Shown here in pieces: positions 40,781-49,347 of a stretch of 64,000 bases of DNA. Position 1 is the stretch's first letter, and each line of letters opens with the position of its first letter. A program made the translations under genes and the position numbers. Under the pieces are notes generated by a model. It was not told the origin of the DNA, searched no databases, and saw nothing but the letters and a program-made list of their open reading frames with translations. Source of the DNA: Novosphingobium mangrovisedimenti (GTDB lineage: Bacteria; Pseudomonadota; Alphaproteobacteria; Sphingomonadales; Sphingomonadaceae); the NCBI RefSeq assembly GCF_025153475.1, contig NZ_JANZXA010000013.1, forward strand, positions 62,001 through 126,000, written 5' to 3'.

Positions 40781-42056
40781 TGCCTGCTTCGCGCGCTACC
40801 TCGCGCCAGCCGATGTCGCGCCGGCAGAAGCCGGAGGGAAAGTCGATGGCGTCGACGGCCGCATAGGCCCGCGCCTGTGCCTGCGTGACCGAGGTGCCGC
40901 GCGCCGTCACGTTGAGCACGCGCCCGCCACTGGCGACGATCCGACCATCCTTTTCGGCGGTGCCGGCATGGAAGACCTTGGCACCTGTCGCTTCGGCGGC
41001 CTCGAGTCCGGCGATGGCGCCGCCCTTCTCGGGCGTGCCGGGATAGCCCTTCGCCGCCATGACCACGGTCAGCGCGGTATCGTCCGAAAAGTGCGGCGGT
41101 TCGATCGCGCCGAGGCGGTTTTCGGCGCAGGCGTGGAGCAGTTCGACCAGATCCGATTCGAGCCGCAGCAGCATCACCTGGCATTCGGGATCGCCGAAAC
41201 GGCAGTTGTATTCGATCAGCTTGGGCCCTTCGCGGGTCAGCATCAGGCCGAGGAACAGCACGCCGGAATAGGGCATGCCTTCGTCCGCGAGCGTCTTGAC
41301 GGTCGGCGCGATGATGCGCGTCATCACTTCGCCCTTGAGGTCCGCGGTCAGCACCGGGGCCGGGCTGTAGGCGCCCATGCCGCCGGTATTGGGGCCGGTA
41401 TCGCCGTCGCCCACGCGCTTGTGGTCCTGCGCCGAGGCGAAGGGGACGATGGTGGAGCCGTCGGTCAGCGCGAAGAAGCTCGCTTCCTCGCCTTCGAGGA
41501 ACTCCTCGATCACCGCTTCCGCGCCGGCTTCCCCGAAACGACCGGCGAAGATCTCGCGCACCGCGTCCTGCGCCTCGGCCATGGTCATGGCGACGGTCAC
41601 GCCCTTGCCCGCGGCAAGGCCATCGGCCTTGATCACCACCGGCGCGCCGAACTTCTCGAGCGCGGCCATGCCCTCGGTCTCGCTGGATACGCGCAGGTAG
41701 CCGCCGGTCGGGATGTTGGCGCGGGCGCACAGGTCCTTGGTGAAGCCCTTGGAGCCTTCGAGCTGCGCTGCCGCCTTGTTCGGGCCGAACACGGCAAAGC
41801 CCTGGGCGCGCAGGGAATCGGCGAGGCCGTCGACCAGCGGCGCTTCGGGGCCGATGACGATGAGGCCGATCACGTTCTGCTCGCAGAAGGCGATGACGGC
41901 CGGGTGATCCGTGGCATCGAGGGCGATGCACGTGGCGTGCTCTGCAATCCCCGGATTTCCGGGCGCGGCCCAGAGCTTGTCGCAAAGCGGGGATTGCGCC
42001 AGCTTCCAGGCCAGCGCATGTTCGCGGCCGCCCGAGCCCAGAAGAAGGATGTTCAT
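40773..42056 (-). CDS. purD: Phosphoribosylamine-glycine ligase
   Basis: A 427-residue ATP-grasp enzyme of purine synthesis that joins phosphoribosylamine and glycine. The N-terminal LLLGSGGREHALAWKL, the ATP-grasp KADGLAAGKGVTVA, and the signature RFGDPECQVMLLRL are all present. Full length. The start codon lies on top of the divergent xseA start, so each gene's promoter must lie within the other's coding region or be very compact. Confidence 0.96.
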   Translation of the reverse strand: MNILLLGSGGREHALAWKLAQSPLCDKLWAAPGNPGIAEHATCIALDATDHPAVIAFCEQNVIGLIVIGPEAPLVDGLADSLRAQGFAVFGPNKAAAQLEGSKGFTKDLCARANIPTGGYLRVSSETEGMAALEKFGAPVVIKADGLAAGKGVTVAMTMAEAQDAVREIFAGRFGEAGAEAVIEEFLEGEEASFFALTDGSTIVPFASAQDHKRVGDGDTGPNTGGMGAYSPAPVLTADLKGEVMTRIIAPTVKTLADEGMPYSGVLFLGLMLTREGPKLIEYNCRFGDPECQVMLLRLESDLVELLHACAENRLGAIEPPHFSDDTALTVVMAAKGYPGTPEKGGAIAGLEAAEATGAKVFHAGTAEKDGRIVASGGRVLNVTARGTSVTQAQARAYAAVDAIDFPSGFCRRDIGWREVAREAGNA

Positions 42057-43558
42057 TGCCCGTGCCTTTCCACGATGACGAATACGATAATGGTCGTTCG
42101 GGGGGGCTGGTAGCGAAGCAAGGCGCCGGGGACAACGCTGCCCCGCTCTCGATCAGCGAGATTTCCGCTCTGCTCAAGCGCACGGTGGAGGACCGCTTCG
42201 GCTACGTGCGGCTGCGCGGGGAGCTTTCGGGCGTGAAGCGCGCGGCCTCGGGCCACCTCTATTGCGCGCTCAAGGACGACAAGGCGGTGATCGACGGCGT
42301 GATGTGGCGCGGCGGCGCCCAGCGCCTCGCGTTCCGCCCCGAGGATGGCATCGAAGTCATCGCCAGCGGCAAGCTGACGACCTATCCGGGCCGCTCCAAG
42401 TACCAGATCGTTATCGAATCGATGGAGATCGCGGGCGAGGGCGCCTTGCTCGCGCTGCTCGAAAAGCTGCGCGCGCGCCTTGCGGAGGAAGGGCTCTTCG
42501 CTCCCGAACGCAAGCGTGTCCTGCCGTTCCTGCCGGGCGTGATCGGCGTCGTGACGTCACCCACGGGCGCGGTGATCCGCGACATCCTCCACCGCCTTGC
42601 CGACCGTTTCCCAAGCCATGTGCTGGTCTGGCCGGTGCTGGTTCAGGGCGAAGGGGCCGCGCAGCAGGTGGCTGATGCCGTGCGCGGCTTCTCGGGAATT
42701 GCGCCGGGCGGTCCGGTGCCGCGCCCCGATCTCGTCATCGTTGCCCGCGGTGGCGGTTCGATCGAGGACTTGTGGAGTTTCAACGAGGAAGCGGTCGTGC
42801 GCGCGGTGGCGGAATCCACGATCCCGGTGATCTCGGCGGTCGGACATGAGACCGACACGACCCTGTGCGATTACGCGGCCGACCGCCGTGCGCCGACGCC
42901 GACTGCCGCGGCCGAGATCGCCGTGCCGGTGCGCGCCGAGCTCATGGCACAGCTCGACGAACTGGCGCTGCGCAAGCGCCGCTGCGCGCTGCGGCCGGTC
43001 GCGCTGGGGCGCGAGCGGCTGGAAGCGCGGGTCCAGCGCCTGCCCAGGCCCGATGCGATTCTGGCCGCCAGGGTGCAGAAGCTCGACGAACTGTCCGAAA
43101 GGCTGCGGCGCGGCCTGCAGGATCAGGAGCGCGGCAAGCGCGAGCGGCTCGGCAGCACGGCGGCCAAGCTCTCGTTGCCGCTGCTTCGCCACCGTGTGCA
43201 GTCCAGCCAGGAGCGGCTGCGGCATGCCGGGCTTGCGCCGGTTCTGCTGAGCCGTCGTATGACGCTGGCCCGCGACGGCCTTGCGCCGGTCGCCCGCGTT
43301 CTGCCGCAGCTCGATCCGCGCCTGCCACTCCAGCGCGGCTATGCGCTTGTCACCGACGCCACGGGACAGGCCCTGACGAGCCGGGATCGTGCCGCGCGGG
43401 AATCCGCGCTGGTTCTGGAATTTCGCGATGGGAAGCTGCCGGTCACGGTTGGTTCAGGCGAATCGGTGTCTGTTGAAGCGGCTCCCGCCCCATCGCCCCG
43501 TCCGCGCCGGCCGACACGGCCGCAAGCCGACGAGCCGCGACAGGGCGATTTGTTCTGA
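42056..43558 (+). CDS. xseA: Exodeoxyribonuclease VII large subunit
   Basis: A 500-residue nuclease subunit. The N-terminal OB-fold (about 30-125, LSISEISALLKRTVEDRFGYVRLRGELS) is followed by the catalytic core with VVTSPTGAVIRDI, ARGGGSIEDLWSFNEE and SAVGHETDTTLCDYAADRRA. A coiled-coil region and a C-terminal basic tail follow. With XseB it degrades single-stranded DNA; xseB is not in this window. Start options are TTG 42056 and GTG 42062; both sit on or beside the divergent purD ATG. The TTG gives an MPVPF N-terminus, which I favour weakly. Confidence 0.92.
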   Translation: MPVPFHDDEYDNGRSGGLVAKQGAGDNAAPLSISEISALLKRTVEDRFGYVRLRGELSGVKRAASGHLYCALKDDKAVIDGVMWRGGAQRLAFRPEDGIEVIASGKLTTYPGRSKYQIVIESMEIAGEGALLALLEKLRARLAEEGLFAPERKRVLPFLPGVIGVVTSPTGAVIRDILHRLADRFPSHVLVWPVLVQGEGAAQQVADAVRGFSGIAPGGPVPRPDLVIVARGGGSIEDLWSFNEEAVVRAVAESTIPVISAVGHETDTTLCDYAADRRAPTPTAAAEIAVPVRAELMAQLDELALRKRRCALRPVALGRERLEARVQRLPRPDAILAARVQKLDELSERLRRGLQDQERGKRERLGSTAAKLSLPLLRHRVQSSQERLRHAGLAPVLLSRRMTLARDGLAPVARVLPQLDPRLPLQRGYALVTDATGQALTSRDRAARESALVLEFRDGKLPVTVGSGESVSVEAAPAPSPRPRRPTRPQADEPRQGDLF

Positions 43559-43578
43559 CCGCCAGGCTTTGCTAGGAA

Positions 43579-43788
43579 ATGTCCATGCTCATGTCCTCCG
43601 CCGATCGCCCCGCCACTCTCAGCTATGGCCCCAACGGTTTCCGGGTGCTCACGCCCGGCCAGTACGTCGCGTGCGCCGTGACCGGGGAGAAGATTCCGCT
43701 GGAGGAACTGCGCTACTGGAGTGCCGAGAGGCAGGAAGCCTATGCTTCCGCCGAGATCGCGACCCGGCGCCTGCTCGAGCAGGCATGA
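43579..43788 (+). CDS. DUF2093 family protein
   Basis: This 69-residue protein carries the DUF2093 pattern: LSYGPNGFRVLTPGQYVACAVTGEKIPLEELRYWS and a helical tail. The family is small and alphaproteobacterial, and its function is unknown. It lies 20 bases after xseA, and its stop overlaps the ATG of the next M23 peptidase (ATGA), so the three form one transcript. Confidence 0.85.
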   Translation: MSMLMSSADRPATLSYGPNGFRVLTPGQYVACAVTGEKIPLEELRYWSAERQEAYASAEIATRRLLEQA

Positions 43789-44678
43789 GTCGGCGCGGAC
43801 TTTCGACCTTATCACTGGCGGCAGGCGGGATCGCGGCGATCTGCGCGGTCCTTGTCGCAGCCGGTGGGTCCTTCATGCCCGGCAGTTCGGCCGATGCGGC
43901 GACGCCCGGCCCGGCAGCGGCGCGTGTGGCGTTTTCCGGCGAACTGACGCAGGGCGGCTGGGTTCGTGGCACGGTTCCCGCCGGCACCAGGGCGCTTTCG
44001 CTCGATGGACAGCCGGTGCCGGTTGCCGCAGACGGGTCCTGGTTCGCCGCCTTCGACCGTGATGCCGGCACCAGGGCCATGCTTGCGATCACCGCGGCGG
44101 ACGGCTCCGTGGCGCAGGCGCAGATCAGCGTGACGCCGCGCGCGTGGAAGATCGAGCACGTCAACATCGCGCGCCGCACGGGTGGCCCGACCGAAGCCTT
44201 CATGAAATTGCGTCGCCCCGAACTGGCGCAGATCCAGGCCGCGCGTGCCAGGCAAACCGATGCGCAGGGCTGGCGCGAGCACTTCATCTGGCCGGTCAAG
44301 GGACGTATCTCGGGGCGTTTCGGCTCGCAGCGCGTGTATCGCGGAGAGCCGGGCAGCTATCACTCGGGGATCGACATCACGACGGGCCAGAGCGGCACGC
44401 CCTTCGTCGCGCCTGCCGACGGGGTTGTCACGCTGGTGGCCGGCAAGCCGTTCACGCTGGAGGGCAACCTGCTGATGATCGACCACGGCATGGGGCTCAA
44501 CAGCGCTTTCCTGCATTGTTCGCAGATCCTCGTGAAAGAGGGCGAACATGTGAAGCAGGGCCAGGTGATCGGAAAGATCGGCATGAGCGGCCGCGCTACG
44601 GGGCCGCATCTGCACTGGTCGATCAAGTGGGAAAATGCCCGGCTCGATCCGTTGCTGTTCACCGGGCCGATGGACTGA
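43785..44678 (+). CDS. Exported M23-family peptidase
   Basis: A 297-residue protein with a signal peptide (MSRRG, hydrophobic 8-30) and a C-terminal lysostaphin-type domain (about 160-297). Zinc ligands are in YHSGIDITT (HxxxD) and GPHLHWSI (HxH). The N-terminal half has a small beta-rich domain (about 45-110). It probably cleaves peptidoglycan peptide bridges. The ATG at 43785 overlaps the DUF2093 stop, and no other start is needed. It is much shorter than the other M23 protein of this window (23.1 kb). Confidence 0.87.
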   Translation: MSRRGLSTLSLAAGGIAAICAVLVAAGGSFMPGSSADAATPGPAAARVAFSGELTQGGWVRGTVPAGTRALSLDGQPVPVAADGSWFAAFDRDAGTRAMLAITAADGSVAQAQISVTPRAWKIEHVNIARRTGGPTEAFMKLRRPELAQIQAARARQTDAQGWREHFIWPVKGRISGRFGSQRVYRGEPGSYHSGIDITTGQSGTPFVAPADGVVTLVAGKPFTLEGNLLMIDHGMGLNSAFLHCSQILVKEGEHVKQGQVIGKIGMSGRATGPHLHWSIKWENARLDPLLFTGPMD

Positions 44679-44726
44679 CATGCCGCAAGCCCTTGCGGCG
44701 GCGAAGAAACGGTCTAATCACGCATT

Positions 44727-45713
44727 GTGCGCCGCAACATAGCTCTTGTTCTGCTGTTCCTGCTGCTCGGCCTGACATGGGTGCGTTCGGCGAAAATCCC
44801 GCGTGAACCCCAGCTTGCGGTGCAGTATGTGCCGCTGGCGGTCGCAAAGGGCGCGGACCCGGCCCATCATCTGGGAGCCTTCAAGCTGGACGGGGTCTGG
44901 CAGATGGCCAGCCCCTCCCGGATATTCGGAAGCTATTCCGCGCTTCTTCCCATGCCCGACCGCAGCCTGCTGGCCCTCAGCGACAGCGGTACGTACCTGC
45001 GCTTCATGCCGCCGGACGCGGCCGCCCGGCAGTTCGAGGCCGGCAACCTCCTGAAGGATCGCTCGTGGAGCAAGGCCGGGCGCGATGTCGAATCGGCAAC
45101 GCGTGATCCGCGCACCGGGGAGATCTGGCTGGGGCTGGAAGGGTCCAACTCGGTCATTCACCTTAAGCCGGATCTGGACCTGATCCGCCAGGTTCGCCCC
45201 AACACGATTTCCGGTTGGGGGAGCAATACGGGACCCGAGGCGATGACCCGGCTTTCCGATGGCCGCTTCGTGCTCCTGCGCGAGGCGTTTGCGGGCTGGT
45301 TCGAGCGGCGGCGTCACGATGCCGTCGTTTTCGAAGGTGATCCCACGACCGGCCCCAGGTCCTGGCATTTCGTCTTCGATGGGCCCGCCGGCTTCAGCCC
45401 GACCGACATGGCGCAATTGCCCGACGGGCGCCTGCTGATCCTCATGCGGCGGCTGATCTGGCCCATGCCGCAGCGCTTTGCCGGCCGCATCGCCATCGGC
45501 GACCCGGCGGACATCCGGCCCGGCAAGGCATGGAAAGTGCGCGAAGTGGCGCGAATCGCTTCGAGCCTGCCGGTCGACAACTTCGAGGGCCTCGCCGTCG
45601 TGCCGGCCGGCGAGAACCGCCTGACCGTCTGGATCATCTCCGACGACAATTTCGCGCGGCTGCAGCGCACGATTCTCTGGAAGCTTTCGGTCGATCCGCG
45701 CCAGCTTCCCTGA
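44727..45713 (+). CDS. Esterase-like activity of phytase family protein
   Basis: A 328-residue exported protein with a hydrophobic N-terminus (residues 4-20), probably a signal peptide. The body is a beta-propeller-like fold of the phytase-esterase-like family: FGSYSALLPMPDRSLLALSDSGTYLRF, GLEGSNSVIHL, and the later VDNFEGLAVVP and WIISDDNF motifs are typical. The true substrate is unknown. The start is GTG at 44727. It follows the M23 gene by 48 bases. Confidence 0.75.
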   Translation: MRRNIALVLLFLLLGLTWVRSAKIPREPQLAVQYVPLAVAKGADPAHHLGAFKLDGVWQMASPSRIFGSYSALLPMPDRSLLALSDSGTYLRFMPPDAAARQFEAGNLLKDRSWSKAGRDVESATRDPRTGEIWLGLEGSNSVIHLKPDLDLIRQVRPNTISGWGSNTGPEAMTRLSDGRFVLLREAFAGWFERRRHDAVVFEGDPTTGPRSWHFVFDGPAGFSPTDMAQLPDGRLLILMRRLIWPMPQRFAGRIAIGDPADIRPGKAWKVREVARIASSLPVDNFEGLAVVPAGENRLTVWIISDDNFARLQRTILWKLSVDPRQLP

Positions 45714-45791
45714 AGCGGCGCGGAAATCACCCGGACACGCGAAAAGGCGCGCGAGTCTTTTCCCGCACGCCTTATCCGGGCTGGCCTGTCA

Positions 45792-45811
45792 GGCTCTCCC
45801 TGCGGAGAGCC
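45792..45811. terminator. Hairpin after rpmB
   Basis: An 8-base-pair perfect stem GGCTCTCC / GGAGAGCC with a 4-base loop begins 6 bases after the rpmB stop (minus strand). No U-tract follows, so termination is inferred only from its place between convergent rpmB and the phytase-like gene. Confidence 0.4.
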
Positions 45812-45817
45812 GGAAAA

Positions 45818-46099
45818 TCAGGCGGCCTGCTTCTTGAGCTCGCGCTTCACCTTGAGGGCGCGCGGCGAAAGCTTCGTGTCCGAGGTCTTGAGCAGCCAGT
45901 TGTCGAGGCCGCCGTTGTGCTCGACCGAGCGCAGGCCCTGGGTCGAGACGCGGAACTTGAAGCTGCGGTCCAGCTTCTCCGACATCAGCGTGACGTTCTG
46001 GAGGTTGGGAAGGAAGACGCGCTTGGTCTTGTTGTTGGCGTGGCTGACGTTGCAGCCGACCTGGCGACCCTTGCCGGTCAGTTCGCAGATGCGGGACAT
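45818..46099 (-). CDS. rpmB: Large ribosomal subunit protein bL28
   Basis: A 93-residue ribosomal protein. The N-terminus MSRICELTGKGRQVGCNVSHANNKTKR and later LQNVTLMSEKLDRSFKFRVST identify L28 in its alphaproteobacterial long form. It binds the 23S rRNA near the exit-tunnel side of the large subunit. It stands alone here, divergent from tadA, with about 114 bases for promoters between them. Confidence 0.96.
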   Translation of the reverse strand: MSRICELTGKGRQVGCNVSHANNKTKRVFLPNLQNVTLMSEKLDRSFKFRVSTQGLRSVEHNGGLDNWLLKTSDTKLSPRALKVKRELKKQAA

Positions 46100-46213
46100 G
46101 TCTACTCTCGCTAGAAAAAATCTGTGGCCGTAAAGACGGGAAGGCGCGCCCTTACCGATTCACCCGGGCAAGGTCAAGTTGCATGGCGGAATTCAGCGCG
46201 CTAGCGCGGTTCC

Positions 46214-46669
46214 ATGACTCGCTGGCCGCTTCCCGAATACATGCAGATGGCGCTCGCGCAAGCACGCGAGGCCGCCGATTCGGGCGAAGTGCCGATCGGC
46301 GCCGTGGTGGTAAAGGACGGCGCGGTGATCGGCACCGGCCGCAATGGCCCCCGGGCGCATCACGATCCCACCAGCCACGCCGAGATCGAGGCGATTCGCG
46401 CCGCAGCGCGGGCGCTGGGCAACGAACGGCTGGAAGGCTGCGAACTCTGGGTGACGCTGGAACCCTGCGCGATGTGTGCCGGTGCGATCGTCCATGCGCG
46501 AATCGCCCGGCTCTATTACGGCGCGTCCGATCCCAAGGGCGGCGCTGTCGAGCACGGCGCGCGGGTGTTCGAACATGACCAGTGCCTGCACCGGCCGGAA
46601 GTCTATTCGGGCATCGGAGAGGCCGAATCGGCTGAGATGCTGCGCCGGTTCTTTCAGGACAGGCGCTGA
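46214..46669 (+). CDS. tadA: tRNA-specific adenosine deaminase
   Basis: A 151-residue zinc deaminase that converts A34 to inosine in tRNA-Arg(ACG). The catalytic motif HAEIEA (His55, Glu57) and the zinc cysteines Cys85 and Cys88 in PCAMCAGAI are present; DPKGGAVEHG and the helical tail match TadA. The length is normal. The downstream 120 bases enter a lower-GC stretch that appears foreign. Confidence 0.94.
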   Translation: MTRWPLPEYMQMALAQAREAADSGEVPIGAVVVKDGAVIGTGRNGPRAHHDPTSHAEIEAIRAAARALGNERLEGCELWVTLEPCAMCAGAIVHARIARLYYGASDPKGGAVEHGARVFEHDQCLHRPEVYSGIGEAESAEMLRRFFQDRR

Positions 46670-46795
46670 TTCGGGGCCTTGCGTGGACAAGTTCAGATGC
46701 AGGTTGCCCTGGCAGTGATCCGCGTTTCTCCGGCAAGAGCCGCCGACATTGCGGACGTTCGTTGCAATGCCAGGCTTGAATTTCGATAGGGGTAC

Positions 46796-47101
46796 TTATC
46801 CAAGCCGATAAGGGGTTGGGTCTCCCCGCTCGGCAATGAGCTGTTTGCGGGCTTCCGAAAGGCAGAGGCTATACTCTGTCGAAACTTCCTCTCTGGCCCT
46901 GCCGGTACTTGCAGCAACCAGATCGAGAATGGCATTTTCTGACAATTCTGCGATCTTGCGGGTCACAACTTTCTCGTCGAGCCTATAGAATCGCGCCAGA
47001 AGTCTGGTGGCTCGGGCGCGTTGCCGAAACTCGAAGTCCATGAGCCGAGCTGACTCGAACTCCTCCTTCTTTCGCATTGCCTTGCCAAGGTCCCATACCA
47101 T
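46796..47101 (-). CDS. Orphan protein in a low-GC patch
   Basis: A 102-residue helical protein (MVWDLGKAMRKK and onward to GDPTPYRLG). It is rich in Arg, Glu and Leu and has the segment DFEFRQRARATRLLARFYRLDE; no domain is recognised. A TTG at 47137 could extend it by 12 residues (SIGGTNGISVP), with an in-frame stop just before it. By my count the surrounding 360 bases are about 55% GC, clearly below the roughly 65% of neighbouring genes. This suggests recent acquisition or relaxed selection. Confidence 0.5.
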   Translation of the reverse strand: MVWDLGKAMRKKEEFESARLMDFEFRQRARATRLLARFYRLDEKVVTRKIAELSENAILDLVAASTGRAREEVSTEYSLCLSEARKQLIAERGDPTPYRLG

Positions 47102-47230
47102 AGGGACCGATATGCCGTTCGTCCCTCCGATACTCAAGAACTGTCAGCTTTCCCCGACCTTTCGGCCATGCAGACTGCCCCTCTGGCGTGACAAAAGCGG
47201 ACTGCCATTCAGCTTGAATTCGTCCACGCA

Positions 47231-47932
47231 CTACAGCCCGCGCCAGATTTTCAGCGGTGCCGAATCGGCCGGTCCGAACTGCCACTTGCTGCAGGCCTTC
47301 GGCATGAAGTCCTTGCCGTAGCAGAGCCGTATTTCGCGTAGCCAGCCGGCGCGGCTCACATCGAGGCCGACATATTCGCGCTTCCAGTCCGGATTGCGCG
47401 CCACGAACGCCTTGCGCAAATCGCCTGCCGTCAGGTCCTTGTGGCGCGAGAGGCGGTCGGCATCGGGCCAGCGAATCGAGCGCCAGAGGATGGCGCTGAC
47501 CTTGAAGTAGGTCGCGGGCCGCTTCGTCATGCAACTGCCGTGCTTGGCCCATTCGTGCGCCAGAAGGCCGGGCGATGGTGTCATGCACAAGTTGCGCCGC
47601 ACAACTTCTGGCGTGGGTAGCGGTCGTGTTGCGCACCATTGCGGGGCGGGGCCGCGCGCGGCTTCGGGCCAGAGGCCGTGGAGAATGAAGCCGAAGCGCC
47701 CATTGCGCCGCGAACACTGCATCGAGGTGGTGTCACCGCTCATCTTGCAGTAGTCGGGCGACCAGCTTGCCGCGAGCGTGTAGCCGGCGACCGGAAGCTT
47801 GCGAACCGGTCCGTCGGGCGCGACGGGGCGGATCGGTGCGACGGTGTGCGGCAGGGTACACTGGTAGGCCTGCGCCAAAGCGGGGACAGGGGCCAGCGTT
47901 GCGGCAAGCGCTATGAGGACATTGCGGCGCAT
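47231..47932 (-). CDS. Exported ribonuclease T2
   Basis: A 233-residue protein with a signal peptide (cleavage after ALA, residue 20). Both catalytic blocks are present: FILHGLWPE (His85) and HEWAKHGSC (His126 and His131, with Glu127). Cysteines suited to disulfides are spread through the protein. T2 enzymes cut RNA via 2',3'-cyclic phosphates in the periplasm, for nutrient scavenging. The ATG at 47932 gives a clean signal peptide. Its start is just 1 base from the stop of the upstream membrane-protein gene. Confidence 0.88.
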   Translation of the reverse strand: MRRNVLIALAATLAPVPALAQAYQCTLPHTVAPIRPVAPDGPVRKLPVAGYTLAASWSPDYCKMSGDTTSMQCSRRNGRFGFILHGLWPEAARGPAPQWCATRPLPTPEVVRRNLCMTPSPGLLAHEWAKHGSCMTKRPATYFKVSAILWRSIRWPDADRLSRHKDLTAGDLRKAFVARNPDWKREYVGLDVSRAGWLREIRLCYGKDFMPKACSKWQFGPADSAPLKIWRGL

Positions 47933-47933
47933 C

Positions 47934-48371
47934 TCAGCGGAAGATCTCGGCTTCGTCGGGCTCCATCGTGCCGCGATTGCACAGCCAGTGGGCAGCGTCG
48001 CGCCGGAACAGGATCGCAACGGCGGCGATCTGCACAAGCGATGCGACAACGGTCGTAGCCAGATAGAAGGAGCCGAGCCGCAGGTAGCTGTCGTATTCGA
48101 GAAACTGGTTCAGCAGGCCGAGCGCGGTCAGGCCGAGTAGCAGCCAGCGGGCGATGTTGCTGGCCCTGCGCGCGATCGCGACCCAGAAACACAGGTTGTA
48201 CCCGATCACCCACATGACGGCGAGAAGCGGGCTGGCGGCGGACCGGCCCTGGCTCAGGGCATCGGCCCGCAATTCGCCGTAGTAGATCAGCAGCAGCCCC
48301 ACGGATATGACGGTCGCACCGAAGATCAGGTACCCGAACATCCGGATCGAGGGCGGCCTTTGCCGTTTCAC
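47934..48371 (-). CDS. Four-TM membrane protein of unknown function
   Basis: A 145-residue protein with four predicted transmembrane helices (about 12-30, 45-65, 72-88 and 96-118). The basic N-terminus and acidic C-terminal tail suggest the ends are cytosolic. No conserved catalytic residues are visible and the family is not recognised. The GTG start at 48371 overlaps the nadC stop (GTGA). It lies between nadC and the RNase T2 gene in one leftward transcript. Confidence 0.65.
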   Translation of the reverse strand: MKRQRPPSIRMFGYLIFGATVISVGLLLIYYGELRADALSQGRSAASPLLAVMWVIGYNLCFWVAIARRASNIARWLLLGLTALGLLNQFLEYDSYLRLGSFYLATTVVASLVQIAAVAILFRRDAAHWLCNRGTMEPDEAEIFR

Positions 48372-49228
48372 AGCGGCGTGAAGTCCAGACCGATGTCGGC
48401 AGCGGGGGCACTCTGGGTCAGGCGGCCCACGGAAACGTAAGTGACGCCGGTCGCGGCGATGGCCCCGATCGTTTCGAGATTGACGCCGCCCGAGGCTTCC
48501 GTGGGCACGCGGCCGGCGACGAGGGCGACGGCCTCGCGCAGCATGTCGGGCCCCATGTTGTCGAGCAGCAGGTGATGCGCGCCCGCCGCGATGGCGGGTT
48601 CGATCTGGTCGAGGCGGTCGACCTCGCAGATGATCTGCGCGACGCCGGCAGCCTTTGCCCGCGCGACGGCCGGACCGACGCCGCCCGCCACGAGGACGTG
48701 GTTGTCCTTGATCATCGCCGCGTCCCACAGGCCCATGCGGTGGTTCTGCGCGCCGCCCATGCGGGTGCCGTACTTCTCGAGGTGGCGCAGGCCCGGAATG
48801 GTCTTGCGCGTATCGAGCAGCGTTCCATGGCCCTTCATGGCATCGACGTATTGGCGCGTCATCGTGGCGATGCCCGAGAGGTGCTGCACGGTGTTGAGCG
48901 CGCTGCGCTCCGCCGTCAGCATCGCGCGGGCATTGCCGCTCAGCCGCATGAGATCCGTGCCGGACTGAACCTGCGCGCCTTCCTCGATGAGGATCTCGAT
49001 TTCCATGGCCGGATCGAGCTTGCGGAAGAAGGCCGCGGCGATCGGCAGGCCGGCAACGGTGATCGCATCGCGCGAATCCATCACGCCGGAAAACTTCGCA
49101 TCGGCATCGATCACGCTTTCGGACGTGACGTCATGACCGCCGCCCGGCAGTCCGACGCCGAGGTCTTCGGCCAGGGTGGCATCCACGAAAGCGGCGAGGT
49201 CGAAGCCCGGAATGGAAAAGTCGCTCAT
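48368..49228 (-). CDS. nadC: Nicotinate-nucleotide pyrophosphorylase (carboxylating)
   Basis: A 286-residue enzyme that makes nicotinate mononucleotide from quinolinate and PRPP in NAD synthesis. Visible are the dimer region TAERSALNTVQHLSGIAT, the active-site DTRKTIPGLRHLEKYG, MIKDNH and EASGGVNLETI. nadA and nadB are not in the window. The ATG at 49228 gives the normal N-terminus. A strong terminator separates it from maeB upstream. Confidence 0.95.
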   Translation of the reverse strand: MSDFSIPGFDLAAFVDATLAEDLGVGLPGGGHDVTSESVIDADAKFSGVMDSRDAITVAGLPIAAAFFRKLDPAMEIEILIEEGAQVQSGTDLMRLSGNARAMLTAERSALNTVQHLSGIATMTRQYVDAMKGHGTLLDTRKTIPGLRHLEKYGTRMGGAQNHRMGLWDAAMIKDNHVLVAGGVGPAVARAKAAGVAQIICEVDRLDQIEPAIAAGAHHLLLDNMGPDMLREAVALVAGRVPTEASGGVNLETIGAIAATGVTYVSVGRLTQSAPAADIGLDFTPL

Positions 49229-49284
49229 GGCTGCGTCTCTTGCGCGTTCGGGCGCGAATGTCGAGTTCGGGAGATTGTCGCGAA

Positions 49285-49323
49285 AGAAAAAAGGGGCCCC
49301 GCAGCGGTGCTGCCGGACCCCTT
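49285..49323 (-). terminator. Intrinsic terminator of maeB
   Basis: A 15-position stem with one mismatch and one G-U pair (AAGGGG... on the proximal arm, 3-base loop ACC) begins 25 bases after the maeB stop. On the minus strand it is followed by a TTTTTTC run. It should separate maeB from nadC. Confidence 0.82.
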
Positions 49324-49347
49324 CCCTTGTTCGTCTTGTTCCTGCGT

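Noticed and set aside
46980..47717. A 244-codon leftward frame overlapping RNase T2 and the spacer beyond it
   Set aside because: Most of it is the shifted frame of RNase T2, whose catalytic motifs are in another frame; only the last 80 residues lie in the low-GC patch and show no motif.
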